Assembly: GCA_002372325.1 (NCBI GenBank)
Contig: DFFT01000176.1
Location: 1 to 40,244, forward strand
DNA: 40,244 nucleotides
Reading direction: 5' to 3'
DNA from: Succinivibrionaceae bacterium UBA3769
GTDB lineage: Bacteria; Pseudomonadota; Gammaproteobacteria; Enterobacterales; Succinivibrionaceae
Shown: one piece after another, positions 9,182 through 18,122 of the stretch
How the letters are laid out: each line of letters starts with the position of its first letter
Position numbering within the stretch: the stretch's first letter is position 1
The notes under the pieces: model-generated
Seen by the model: the letters and a program-made list of their open reading frames with translations, nothing else
Told to the model about the DNA's origin: nothing
Databases searched by the model: none
Made by a program: the position numbers and the translations under genes

Positions 9182-9808
9182 TCAGGAAGAGCCTTCAGCT
9201 GATGATGCGGATCTGTCTCCTTTAGATGCCGCCTCCTCCAGCTTTTTCAGGTAATAGTACGGGAGCTCGACACCGCGTCTTTTAAGAGCCTCAAGATAGA
9301 CAACGCTGTTCAGATTATCCATGGACTCTCGTATTTCCTCATCGGTGGTGGACATATCCTTAATGTACATCATAAGCACCCCGCACATGGCTGCCGGAAA
9401 CAGCGTCAAAAGGAAAAAGGCAAAACCCTGACCGCCGAAGCCATAGCAAAGAAGCACCAGCACCGCAAGCTCCGACAGAATTAACAGCGCTGCAACATAT
9501 TTCAGATATGAGACCTTGAGAGGGTTTCTTATCAGGGCCGGTTCCTGACAGTCCGGTCTGAAATACGCTCCTCTGCAAGCGGGGCAGCGCTTAAACATGA
9601 CCCGGGGATACTTGCCGAACAAATTGCAGGTGCCGATGCTGAAGTCATCGAGAGTGTTCCTGCAATGGGGACATCTGGGAGGCATGTACCAGCCTCTTTC
9701 TCCTCTGGTAATATAGGTGAGCACAATGAAATAAGCCTTATGGTATGGCAAAGCCCGCTCCAGTTCTTCTCTGGTAAAAGCCCTTTCCCTTTTTATCCGT
9801 TCTGTCAT
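9182..9808 (-). CDS. Zinc-ribbon membrane protein of unknown function (family copy 1)
   Basis: This is a 208-residue protein that I cannot assign to a named family. An N-terminal soluble part carries two CxxC pairs (RCPHC and KRCPAC) that look like a zinc ribbon. The motif YFRPDCQEPALIRNP follows, then two adjacent hydrophobic segments (about residues 105-155 of the chosen product). The C-terminal tail contains the motifs STTDEEIRES, VYLEALKRRGVELPYYYLKKLE. The same architecture recurs at 34602-35202 and 35317-35895, so this is a local paralogous family. The ATG at 9808 is preferred over the upstream GTG (9841) because AGGGAA precedes it and the GTG has no Shine-Dalgarno. Confidence 0.72.
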   Translation of the reverse strand: MTERIKRERAFTREELERALPYHKAYFIVLTYITRGERGWYMPPRCPHCRNTLDDFSIGTCNLFGKYPRVMFKRCPACRGAYFRPDCQEPALIRNPLKVSYLKYVAALLILSELAVLVLLCYGFGGQGFAFFLLTLFPAAMCGVLMMYIKDMSTTDEEIRESMDNLNSVVYLEALKRRGVELPYYYLKKLEEAASKGDRSASSAEGSS

Positions 9809-9902
9809 GCACCTGATTCCCTGTATCTTTTCCCCTGTCACGCTGTATCCAAAAAAACAGTAACATGCGGGGAGTTGCAGAAGCTGTTTGAATTTTAAAC
9901 AA

Positions 9903-9920
9903 TTATCAGCCCTTTGATAA
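9903..9920. repeat. Inverted repeat TTATCA-N6-TGATAA upstream of the zinc-ribbon gene
   Basis: The arms are perfect 6-mers with a 6-nt spacer, about 95 bp upstream of the 9808 start in an AT-rich patch. This is the layout of a dimeric regulator site, but no regulator is identifiable. The flanking 9950-10015 stretch is strongly pyrimidine-rich on the plus strand and has no supported gene. Confidence 0.35.
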
Positions 9921-10016
9921 CTTAAAGCGGGGTTAATTTCTTCCTTTACTTGCTGCCTCCTTCATTCTTTTACCCTCGCTTCATCTTTTACGCCTTTGTT
10001 ACACCTCCCTTTCCAA

Positions 10017-10054
10017 AAAACAAAAAGCCGTTCCCCTTCCGGAAAACGGCTTTT
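10017..10054 (-). terminator. Rho-independent terminator of carAB
   Basis: The stem is AAAAGCCGTT (10023-10032) paired with AACGGCTTTT (10045-10054), a perfect 10-bp match with a 12-nt loop. On the minus strand it is followed by a T-rich tail, and it begins 28 nt after the carB stop. Its symmetry would also let it work on the plus strand. Confidence 0.88.
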
Positions 10055-10081
10055 CTCTTATTTTGTTAAGAGACTGAACTC

Positions 10082-13000
10082 TTATCTCTTAATCAGAGCA
10101 TGCAGCTCCTGAATGCTGTGAACCTCACGGGTCTCGTCCACGTTGTTGTCAACGGCATCAGCGCAGGCCAGAGCAGCCTTGATGGTGGTGGTGTAGGTCA
10201 CCTTGAACTGCAGAGCGCCGCGGCGCAGGGTCTTGGAGTCCTCAATAGCCTGGCGTCCTTCGGTGGTGTTGATAATGTAGTTATAAACACCGCTCTTCAT
10301 GTAGTCCAGAATGTTGGGACGTCCCTGATAAACCTTCTTAACGGAGCGGCACGGCACGCCGGCGGCGGTAAGCACCTGAGCGGTACCGTGGGTGGCATCC
10401 AGCTCAAAGCCCTCGTTAATAAGTCTTCTGCCCAGATCCGGCAGGAGGTGCTTGTCAGAATCCCGAACGGAGAGGAGTACCCTGCCGCCCTTCACGATTC
10501 TGGTGTTAGCCCCCATTTCAGCCTTGGCAAAGGCTTCCGGGAAGGTCTTGCCTACGCCCATAACCTCGCCGGTGGAACGCATTTCCGGTCCCAGAAGCGG
10601 ATCCACCCCCGGGAACTTATTGAACGGCAGTACCACCTCCTTCACAGAGTAGTACGGCGGAATCACCTGAGCGGTAAGGCCCTGATCCGCAAGAGACTTG
10701 CCGGTCATGATGCGGGCAGCCACCTTGGCCAAAGGCACGCCGGTAGCCTTGGAAACGAAGGGCACAGTACGGGCGGCTCTGGGGTTAACCTCAATGAGGT
10801 AAACCTGATCGTCCTTCACCGCAAACTGAATGTTCATCAGGCCGCAGACATTAAGCTCGAAGGCCAGCTTTTCAGTCTGTCTCTTAATTTCGTTCTGAAT
10901 GCTTTCCGGGAGATGATAAGGCGGGAGCGAGCAGCTGGAGTCGCCGGAGTGAATGCCGCACTGCTCAATGTGCTCCATGATGCCCCCGATGATGCAGACC
11001 TTGCCGTCGCATACGGCATCCACGTCTACCTCGGTGGCATTGTCCAGGAACTTGTCCAGAAGCACCGGAGACTCGTTGGAAACCTTCACGGCCTCCTTGA
11101 AGTAACGGCGGAGATCGATTTCATCATAAACCACCTCCATGGCCCGGCCGCCCAGCACGTAGGAAGGACGCACCACCAGAGGATAGGTAATGCCGGAAGC
11201 CTCCTGCACAGCCTCCTCCAGAGAGAAGGTGGTAGCATTCTTCGGCTGCAGAAGATGGAGACGGTTAACCGCCTGCTGGAATCTCTCGCGGTCTTCGGCG
11301 CGGTCGATGGAATCCGGACTGGTGCCGATAATGGGCACGCCGGCCTTTTCCAGCGGGAGCGCCAGCTTCAGCGGAGTCTGCCCGCCGAACTGCACGATTA
11401 CGCCCTCAGGATTCTCCACCCGAACTATTTCCAGCACGTCCTCGAGAGTTACCGGCTCAAAATACAGCCTGTCGGAGGTATCGTAGTCAGTGGACACGGT
11501 TTCCGGATTGCAGTTCACCATAATGGTCTCATAGCCGTCCTCCCGGAGAGCCATGGCGGCATGAACGCAGCAGTAGTCGAATTCGATGCCCTGACCGATG
11601 CGGTTCGGCCCGCCGCCCAGAATCATGATCTTCTTCTTGGTGGTTTCCGCTACCTCGGATTCCTCATCGTAGGTGGAATACATGTAGGCCGTGGTGGTGG
11701 CGAACTCGGCAGCGCAGGTATCAACCCGCTTGTAAACCGGCAGCACCCCGAGACGGTTTCTGAGCTTGCGCACCTCCCGCTCGGACACGCCCAGAAGACG
11801 GCTGATGCGGATATCGGAGAAGCCCTTCTTCTTGATAAAGCGCATAAAGTCTTCATCAATATCGGAGAACCCCATTTCGGAGATCTGATGCTCGATTTTA
11901 ACAAGCTCCTCCATCTGCACCAGGAACCAGGGATCAATGTCGGTAAGCTCGTGCACCTCATCGAGAGTCATGCCGGCGCGGAATGCGTCAGCCAGATACC
12001 AGATGCGGGCGGCGCCGGCGTCCTGAAGCTCGTGTTCGATATGAGCCTTGGCATCAGGATCCTTAAGGTCAATGACAGGATCCAAACCGCTCTTCCCGAT
12101 TTCCAGTCCGCGGATAGCCTTCTGCAGGGATTCCTGGAAGTTGCGGCCGATGGCCATAACCTCGCCTACGGACTTCATCTGAGTGGTGAGACGGTCATTG
12201 GCCTGAGGGAACTTCTCAAAATTAAACCGGGGCACCTTGGTAACCACGTAGTCCAGGGTGGGCTCGAAGGAAGCCGGAGTGCGATCTCCGGTAATGTCAT
12301 TCCGAAGCTCGTCCAGGGTGTAGCCCACAGCCAGCTTGGCGGCAATCTTGGCAATGGGGAAGCCGGTAGCCTTGGAGGCCAGAGCGGAGGAACGGGACAC
12401 CCGGGGGTTCATTTCAATGATAACGAGGCGGCCGGTCTTGGGATCAATGCCGAACTGCACATTGGAGCCGCCGGTTTCCACGCCGATCTCCCGGAGCACT
12501 GCCATGGCGGCGTCGCGCATGATCTGGTATTCCTTGTCGGAAAGAGTCTGCGCCGGAGCCACGGTAATGGAGTCGCCGGTATGAATGCCCATGGGGTCGA
12601 AGTTTTCAATAGAGCAGACGATGATGCAGTTGTCGTTCTTATCACGGACAACCTCCATCTCGTATTCCTTCCAGCCGATGAGGGATTCGTCGATAAGAAG
12701 CTCATGGGTGGGAGAGAGATCTAAGCCGCGATTGCAGATCTCCTCGAATTCTTCGGGATTGTAGGCAATGCCGCCGCCGGATCCGCCCATGGTGAAGGAG
12801 GGACGGATAATGCAGGGGAAGCCCACTACGGACTGCACCTTCCAGGCCTCTTCCATGCTGTGGGCAATGCCGGCCTTGGGGCAGGAAAGGCCGATCTTCT
12901 TCATGGCCTCGTCAAAGCGATCCCGGTTTTCCGCCTTGTCAATGGCATCGGCGGTGGCGCCGATCATCTCCACGCCGTACTTTTCCAGAACGCCGTGAGT

Positions 13001-13309
13001 AGCCAGATCCAAAGCGCAGTTAAGAGCTGTCTGACCGCCCATGGTAGGCAGAATCGCATCCGGACGCTCCTTGTCGATAATGCGCTCCACCACCTGCCAG
13101 TTAATGGGCTCGATATAGGTGGCATCGGCCATTTCCGGATCGGTCATAATGGTGGCGGGGTTGGAGTTCACCAGAACAACCCGGTAGCCTTCTTCCTTGA
13201 GAGCCTTGCACGCCTGAGCTCCCGAATAGTCGAATTCGCAGGCCTGACCGATAACAATAGGACCGGCTCCCAGAATAAGAATGCTCTTGATATCTGTACG
13301 CTTGGTCAT
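10082..13309 (-). CDS. carB: Carbamoyl-phosphate synthase large subunit
   Basis: The 1075-residue product is nearly the same length as E. coli CarB (1073) and collinear with it throughout. It makes carbamoyl phosphate from bicarbonate, ATP and glutamine-derived ammonia for arginine and pyrimidine synthesis. The N-terminus MTKRTDIKSILILGAGPIVI leads into the first ATP-grasp half (carboxyphosphate synthesis). The second half begins near KKIMILGGGPNRIGQG (carbamate phosphorylation), and the last 140 residues form the MGS-type allosteric domain (UMP/IMP/ornithine in relatives). The ATG follows the carA TAA directly with no gap, indicating translational coupling. Confidence 0.98.
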   Translation of the reverse strand: MTKRTDIKSILILGAGPIVIGQACEFDYSGAQACKALKEEGYRVVLVNSNPATIMTDPEMADATYIEPINWQVVERIIDKERPDAILPTMGGQTALNCALDLATHGVLEKYGVEMIGATADAIDKAENRDRFDEAMKKIGLSCPKAGIAHSMEEAWKVQSVVGFPCIIRPSFTMGGSGGGIAYNPEEFEEICNRGLDLSPTHELLIDESLIGWKEYEMEVVRDKNDNCIIVCSIENFDPMGIHTGDSITVAPAQTLSDKEYQIMRDAAMAVLREIGVETGGSNVQFGIDPKTGRLVIIEMNPRVSRSSALASKATGFPIAKIAAKLAVGYTLDELRNDITGDRTPASFEPTLDYVVTKVPRFNFEKFPQANDRLTTQMKSVGEVMAIGRNFQESLQKAIRGLEIGKSGLDPVIDLKDPDAKAHIEHELQDAGAARIWYLADAFRAGMTLDEVHELTDIDPWFLVQMEELVKIEHQISEMGFSDIDEDFMRFIKKKGFSDIRISRLLGVSEREVRKLRNRLGVLPVYKRVDTCAAEFATTTAYMYSTYDEESEVAETTKKKIMILGGGPNRIGQGIEFDYCCVHAAMALREDGYETIMVNCNPETVSTDYDTSDRLYFEPVTLEDVLEIVRVENPEGVIVQFGGQTPLKLALPLEKAGVPIIGTSPDSIDRAEDRERFQQAVNRLHLLQPKNATTFSLEEAVQEASGITYPLVVRPSYVLGGRAMEVVYDEIDLRRYFKEAVKVSNESPVLLDKFLDNATEVDVDAVCDGKVCIIGGIMEHIEQCGIHSGDSSCSLPPYHLPESIQNEIKRQTEKLAFELNVCGLMNIQFAVKDDQVYLIEVNPRAARTVPFVSKATGVPLAKVAARIMTGKSLADQGLTAQVIPPYYSVKEVVLPFNKFPGVDPLLGPEMRSTGEVMGVGKTFPEAFAKAEMGANTRIVKGGRVLLSVRDSDKHLLPDLGRRLINEGFELDATHGTAQVLTAAGVPCRSVKKVYQGRPNILDYMKSGVYNYIINTTEGRQAIEDSKTLRRGALQFKVTYTTTIKAALACADAVDNNVDETREVHSIQELHALIKR

Positions 13310-14455
13310 TTACTTCTGCCCCTCACGATATTGTTTGATAAGCTCGACAAAGTGATCAAAAAGTCCGGCCACGTCATGAGGCCCGGGGCTGGCTTCCGGA
13401 TGTCCCTGGAAGCTGAAGGCCGGCTTGTCCTTGCGGCGCATGCCCTGCAGCGTGCCGTCAAAAAGGGCGATATGGGTTACCTCCAGGCAGTCCGGCATGT
13501 TGTCCATGTCCACGGCGAAGCCGTGATTCTGGGAGGTGATGGCCACAGTATTGTCAAAAACATTCTTCACCGGCTGATTGGCGCCGTGCTGACCGAATTT
13601 GGTCTTGATGGTCTTAGCTCCGGAGGCCAGTCCCAGAAGCTGATGGCCGAGACAGATGCCGAATACCGGGATATTGTGATCCAGAATCTCCCTGATGGCT
13701 TCCTGAGCGTAAACGCAGGGCTCCGGATCTCCGGGGCCGTTGGACAGGAACACGCCGTCCGGATTCATAGCCAGCACCTCGGAGGCCGGAGTCATGGCCG
13801 GAACCACGGTAACGCGGCAGCCCCGGTCAGCAATCATGCGGAGGATGTTGCGCTTTACCCCGAAATCATAGGCCACCACGTGATAAGGGAGGTCGGCGGC
13901 ATTCTGCTTCTTATAGCCGGATCCCAGTACCCAGGAGCCTTCAGTCCATTCATACTTTTCCTTGCAGGTTACCTCTTTGGCCAGATCCATTCCCTTGAGT
14001 CCGGGGAATTCCCGGGCTTTTTTCAGAGCCTCGGCCTCGTCCAGACTGTCGCCGGCCATGATGCAGCCGTTCTGAGCGCCCTTTTCTCTGAGGAGACGGG
14101 TAAGTCTGCGGGTATCAATGTCGCAGATGCCCACGACGCCGTGGCTTACGAGATATTCGGAAAGAGAAGTCTGACTGCGGAAGTTGGAAGCCAGAAGCGG
14201 CAGGTCTCGAATTACCAGTCCCTGCACCTGAATGTCAGGTGATTCTTCGTCTTCGGCGTTACAGCCATAATTGCCAATATGAGGATAAGTAAGTGTTACG
14301 ATTTGCTTGGAATAGGAAGGATCAGTGAGAATTTCCTGATAACCGGTCATAGCGGTATTAAAAACGACCTCACCGACAGCACAGCCCTTAGCGCCAAATG
14401 AAACACCTCTGAATACTGTGCCATCTTCTAACACCAGTAATGCAGAATGAGTCAA
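13310..14455 (-). CDS. carA: Carbamoyl-phosphate synthase small (glutaminase) subunit
   Basis: This 381-residue class I glutamine amidotransferase supplies ammonia to CarB. The nucleophile Cys is in VFGICLGHQLL and the His/Glu of the triad are in FQGHPEASPGPHD. The N-terminal half is the CPSase small-subunit domain, starting THSALLVLEDGTVFRG. The start is called at TTG 14453-14455 because GGAGGT lies just upstream and the product then aligns with E. coli CarA (382 residues), which is itself known to start at UUG. An in-frame ATG at 14500 would put the Shine-Dalgarno inside the coding region and add a tail not seen in the family. Confidence 0.95.
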   Translation of the reverse strand: MTHSALLVLEDGTVFRGVSFGAKGCAVGEVVFNTAMTGYQEILTDPSYSKQIVTLTYPHIGNYGCNAEDEESPDIQVQGLVIRDLPLLASNFRSQTSLSEYLVSHGVVGICDIDTRRLTRLLREKGAQNGCIMAGDSLDEAEALKKAREFPGLKGMDLAKEVTCKEKYEWTEGSWVLGSGYKKQNAADLPYHVVAYDFGVKRNILRMIADRGCRVTVVPAMTPASEVLAMNPDGVFLSNGPGDPEPCVYAQEAIREILDHNIPVFGICLGHQLLGLASGAKTIKTKFGQHGANQPVKNVFDNTVAITSQNHGFAVDMDNMPDCLEVTHIALFDGTLQGMRRKDKPAFSFQGHPEASPGPHDVAGLFDHFVELIKQYREGQK

Positions 14456-14503
14456 GATGACCTCCAGAATTACTATTTTTACGGAAAAACTGCAAGGCAT
14501 GAC

Positions 14504-14576
14504 TTTGCGTAAAAAAGGCACGCAAAATCAAAGTTAAATTTTGAGCATTTTATACTATCAGCGAAAATTATCAAGA
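14504..14576 (-). promoter_or_regulatory. carAB promoter and leader hairpin
   Basis: On the minus strand TCTTGA (14571-14576) and TATAAA (14549-14554) are separated by 16 nt, giving a leader of about 85 nt. The leader holds TTTGCGT-N9-ACGCAAA (14504-14526), a perfect 7-bp hairpin or operator. The half-sites resemble PurR half-sites, but the arms are in the opposite order from a PurR box. No convincing ARG box was seen. Confidence 0.55.
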
Positions 14577-14662
14577 AATATCACAAAATGAGAGTTAGAC
14601 CGCGGCATTTAATTGATTTTTATGGATTATTAACCAATTTTCTGATAAGGAGATCGGAGGCA

Positions 14663-14713
14663 GAACCGCTCCGGAGGAAGAACAGTTCCGACGGAAGAAC
14701 CGCTCCCCCTGAA
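14663..14713. repeat. Three imperfect 17-bp tandem repeats
   Basis: The three units are GAACCGCTCCGGAGGAA, GAACAGTTCCGACGGAA and GAACCGCTCCCCCTGAA. They lie between the carA promoter and the terminator of the downstream kinase operon, in a 331-bp gap with no supported gene. Confidence 0.6.
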
Positions 14714-14764
14714 AAAAAGAGGCCGAAGCAAAGCCCGGAAAAACCAAAGCTGTTTTCTCCGGCC
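14712..14764 (-). terminator. Terminator at the end of the signalling operon
   Basis: The minus strand reads CCGGA-g-AAAAC, a short loop, GTTTT-TCCGG, then a CT-rich stretch ending in seven Ts (14712-14718). An outer GGCC/GGCC pairing could extend the stem. It lies about 25 nt after the 14787 stop codon. Confidence 0.65.
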
Positions 14765-14786
14765 ATTGCGCTGACCTTTCCCGCTG

Positions 14787-17720
14787 TCACCGGCCGCGCT
14801 TCTTTTCCGGCGCGGACTCCCGGCGCTTCTCTGCCTCCCAGATCATTTCCTCCAGAATGCGGAACAGTCTTTCGGGCTCCACCGGCTTTGACAGATGAGC
14901 GTTCATGCCCGCCTGCAGCGATCTCTGCACATCCTCGTCAAAGGCATTGGCAGTCATGGCAATAATGGGAACCCCGCGGGCGTCGGGGCGATCCAGGGCT
15001 CTGATGGCCGTCGTGGCCTCCAGCCCGTCCATTTCCGGCATACGGACATCCATTAGCACCGCATCATAGTAATTAAGCGGGCTTTTCTGAAACATTTCCA
15101 GAGCTATTCTGCCGTTTTCCGCGTGGTCGGACTCAATCTCCCTTATCAGCAGAAGCTCCTTCATGATCTCCGCATTGATGATGATATCCTCCGCCAAAAG
15201 CACCCGCCGGCCGCTGAGCTCGGCCCGCTTATGCTCATGGAAGATTTCCATGTTGTTCTTCCGGGCAATTCTTTCAAACTCGCCGATGACGTTGGAGGCG
15301 AAAAGCGGCTTGGCCAGGAAGCCGTCAACTCCGGCATGGAGGGCTTCGTCCATGATTTCATCCCAGTTGAAGGAGGTCAGGATAATCACCGTGGTTTCCC
15401 GATCGTAGAGCTCCCGAATCCTCCGGGCCAGATTAACGCCGTCCATGTCCGGCATTTTCCAGTCCGCAAGCACCAGGGTGTACGGCTCCATCTTGGTATG
15501 CTGCACCTCCAGCATATGGAGGGCGTCCTCGCCGTTCAGACAGGTATCCGCCGCAAACCCCGCCTCGTCCAGCACAATTCTGGCATGCTCGACGGCAATT
15601 TCCTCGTCATCCACCACCAGAATGCGCATATTCCGCGGGCTGATGCAGATATCATCCAGAAAGTCATGATCGCAGTTCTTCAGGGTGAGCACCACCGTAA
15701 AGGAAGTGCCGGCGCCCTTTTCCGAATCCACGGTAATGGTGCCGTTCATGATATCCACGATGTTTTTGGCGATGGCCATGCCGAGGCCGGTGCTGCCGTA
15801 CTTGTTGTTCCGGCTGCCGTCCTCCTGGGAAAAGGTCTCAAAAACCCGCGGAATAAAGGCCTTGTCCATGCCGATGCCGGTATCGGAAATCACAAACCTG
15901 ATGGTGGACTGATCATCGAAGACCGCCGTCCGCTCCACCTTAAGGGAGATCCTGCCCGGAGCTTCGGTGAATTTAATGGCATTGCTGAGGATGTTGATAA
16001 GAACCTGCTTGAGCTTCATGTCATCGCCGATATAGTAGTCGGCCACGCCGTCGGTCATCTGACATTCATACTTAAGCCCCTTGTCAGAGCACTGAGTCAT
16101 GACCATGACGTTGATCTGCTCCAGCATGGATCTGAAGGAAAAAACCTCCTTCCTGATAATCAGCCGGCCGGATTCAATGCGGCTCATGTCCAGAATATCG
16201 TTAATGAGCCCTAAAAGATGCCGGGCGCTGTCGCCGATCTTTTCCAGATACTCCCGGGTATCCTGAGGGAGCCCCTCCCGGCGCAGGGCCAGACTGTCCA
16301 GACCGATAATGGCATTCATGGGAGTGCGGATCTCATGGCTCATGTTTGACAGAAACATGGTCTTGGCCTTGTTGGCCGCCTTGGCAGCCTCCAGAGCCTC
16401 GCTGAGAGCCTTGTTTCGCGCCATGCTCTCCCGCATTTCCCCGTCAATATTGGAAAGACCCAGCCCCACGGCATGCACTGTATGGTCATCACGGTCTCCG
16501 GCGTGCCGCACCCCGGCCATGCGGATCATCTCGTAATACTCCCTGCCGCTCCGGCGCGCCAGGTAGCGGTAGGCGATAATGGGACTGTCCGCCAGCCTGC
16601 TCCGGATATTCTCAGGCTCGATAAAATTCAGAAAGCCCTCCCGGTACTCCGGAGCCACCGCATGCTCAGCATACCAGCGAAACCTCTCGCTGAAGCAGAA
16701 GCTCTGTCCTGCGGGAGTCTGTTCGCGATCCTCGGGATCAGCCCGATAGCAAACGCCGTCGTCATTATCCAGATTAATGTGATAAACACTGCGGTAGTCG
16801 GAAGCCAGAGCCGTTATCATCATATCCTGCTGCTTCCGCTTGTCCTGCTCCTCCAGAAGCTTCTGCTGCGTGCGCATCTGCTCCCGCATCACATCGTCCA
16901 CATCCTTGAAGCCGGCCACGATGCCGGTTTTGCCGCCGGGAAGCTCGATGCCGGCAAATTCCGTCCGGAAAAAGCGCTCCCCCTTTTCAAAAACCCGGCG
17001 GTAGCCCACGGAATAGATCCTTCTGCCGGCGGTATTTCTGATAACAGAGTCAAGAGAGGTCTCGCTCCTAAAGCGTTCCCGATCCTCCGGATGCACCGCG
17101 GTATCGGCATAGGCCGTCATGGCCCGGGAATAATCCTTCTCCCTGAGAGCCTCCTTCGCCGCCCGGAGACGTTCCGGATCCTCGGCGCCGTCAAAGCGGT
17201 ATAATGAAAAGCTTCCGCTGTCAGCATCATCAATAAGCCAGAGGGAGCCATAGACCCGGCTCAGAGCCTCAATAACCGCGGATCTGGCGGCTTTGTCATG
17301 CTCGGCCGCCATTTTCTTATCGGTGATATCGGTAATAAAGACGTAGAAGATTCCGCCGTAAGCCTCGGATCTCACAAAGTGGCCATAATCATCCACCCAT
17401 CTTACGGCGCCGTCCTTCCTGACAATGCGGTATTCCACACGATCCGAGTCATCCTGACGCTCGTCCAGCTGCCTGATAATGGCTGAGGATATTGCCTCGT
17501 AATCATCCGGATAAACCATGCCCCGGAAGGTAAAGCCGGTAAACTCCCGGAAGCTTTCCAGATCAGAGCAGCCGTACATCTCAAACACCGCTTTATTGGC
17601 GTAAAGAAGCTCCTCTCCTTCTCCGGCCCTGTAGATAAAAAAGCCGCCCGGAATATACCGCCCGATCTGCTCCAGCACCTCCAGAGCCTCGTCCTCGTGT
17701 TCAAATTGCCTGCCAAACAT
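14787..17720 (-). CDS. Soluble PAS hybrid histidine kinase with two receiver domains
   Basis: This 977-residue protein has no membrane segment. The N-terminal PAS domain (about 10-140) has a PAC tail (VEYRIVRKDGAVRWV). Two further PAS-like segments (about 150-285 and 300-435) precede a coiled coil. HisKA carries the phospho-His in NMSHEIRTPMNAI (about residue 464). HATPase_c has N box NILSNAIKFT, DTGIGM and GSTGLGMAI. Receiver 1 (about 697-815) has ADWKMPDMDG and lysine in AKP; receiver 2 (about 830-960) has MDVRMPEMDG, MTANA and SKP. It lacks an Hpt domain, which the upstream 113-residue gene supplies. It is the last gene of the operon, 60 nt after the Hpt gene. The signal is unknown. Confidence 0.93.
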   Translation of the reverse strand: MFGRQFEHEDEALEVLEQIGRYIPGGFFIYRAGEGEELLYANKAVFEMYGCSDLESFREFTGFTFRGMVYPDDYEAISSAIIRQLDERQDDSDRVEYRIVRKDGAVRWVDDYGHFVRSEAYGGIFYVFITDITDKKMAAEHDKAARSAVIEALSRVYGSLWLIDDADSGSFSLYRFDGAEDPERLRAAKEALREKDYSRAMTAYADTAVHPEDRERFRSETSLDSVIRNTAGRRIYSVGYRRVFEKGERFFRTEFAGIELPGGKTGIVAGFKDVDDVMREQMRTQQKLLEEQDKRKQQDMMITALASDYRSVYHINLDNDDGVCYRADPEDREQTPAGQSFCFSERFRWYAEHAVAPEYREGFLNFIEPENIRSRLADSPIIAYRYLARRSGREYYEMIRMAGVRHAGDRDDHTVHAVGLGLSNIDGEMRESMARNKALSEALEAAKAANKAKTMFLSNMSHEIRTPMNAIIGLDSLALRREGLPQDTREYLEKIGDSARHLLGLINDILDMSRIESGRLIIRKEVFSFRSMLEQINVMVMTQCSDKGLKYECQMTDGVADYYIGDDMKLKQVLINILSNAIKFTEAPGRISLKVERTAVFDDQSTIRFVISDTGIGMDKAFIPRVFETFSQEDGSRNNKYGSTGLGMAIAKNIVDIMNGTITVDSEKGAGTSFTVVLTLKNCDHDFLDDICISPRNMRILVVDDEEIAVEHARIVLDEAGFAADTCLNGEDALHMLEVQHTKMEPYTLVLADWKMPDMDGVNLARRIRELYDRETTVIILTSFNWDEIMDEALHAGVDGFLAKPLFASNVIGEFERIARKNNMEIFHEHKRAELSGRRVLLAEDIIINAEIMKELLLIREIESDHAENGRIALEMFQKSPLNYYDAVLMDVRMPEMDGLEATTAIRALDRPDARGVPIIAMTANAFDEDVQRSLQAGMNAHLSKPVEPERLFRILEEMIWEAEKRRESAPEKKRGR

Positions 17721-17780
17721 AAAGATCCCCGTATCCCGCCCTGAATGCGCCCTGCGCCGTTCCCCGGCTTTTTTTCCGGG

Positions 17781-18122
17781 CTAACTGCAGAGCGCCTGAA
17801 GTTCGTTTTTGAGATCGCTGATCTCCTTAAGAAGCGGAGCATAATCCGTCTCCGCGCCGGCCCGGAGAAGCTCGGTAATGGCGCTCATCTTCTCATAAAG
17901 AGGTGTCAGGGAGAGATTTCCCAGAACCCCCTTCATGGCATGAGCGTATTCAAAGCCGCTCTTAAGATCGCCGGAGTTCACGGCCTCTGCCAGCTTGTCA
18001 AACTCGTTCTGGCTGGCCACCTTGGCAACCAGCTTGAGATAAAGGGGCTCGCTGCCGGCGCAGCGCTTAAGTCCGGTTGCGGTATCCGCGCCGAATTTCT
18101 GCAAATCTTCTACAGTAATCAT
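17781..18122 (-). CDS. Stand-alone histidine phosphotransfer (Hpt) protein
   Basis: This 113-residue all-helical protein has the Hpt motif AHAMKGVLGNLSL with phospho-acceptor His61. Hpt proteins move phosphate between the receiver of a hybrid kinase and a final response regulator. Its ATG overlaps the stop of the preceding receiver-GGDEF-EAL gene (ATGA), so the two are translationally coupled. It is the natural link between the two hybrid kinases on either side, neither of which has its own Hpt. Confidence 0.9.
   Translation of the reverse strand: MITVEDLQKFGADTATGLKRCAGSEPLYLKLVAKVASQNEFDKLAEAVNSGDLKSGFEYAHAMKGVLGNLSLTPLYEKMSAITELLRAGAETDYAPLLKEISDLKNELQALCS

Noticed and set aside
10100..12724. 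874-codon plus-strand open frame opposite carB
   Set aside because: It is the antisense of a fully conserved gene in GC-rich DNA; the translation is His/Gly/Leu-rich with no family resemblance and no ribosome-binding site.
14504..14526. PurR box in the carA leader
   Set aside because: The arms TTTGCGT and ACGCAAA are in the opposite order from the PurR palindrome and are separated by 9 nt.
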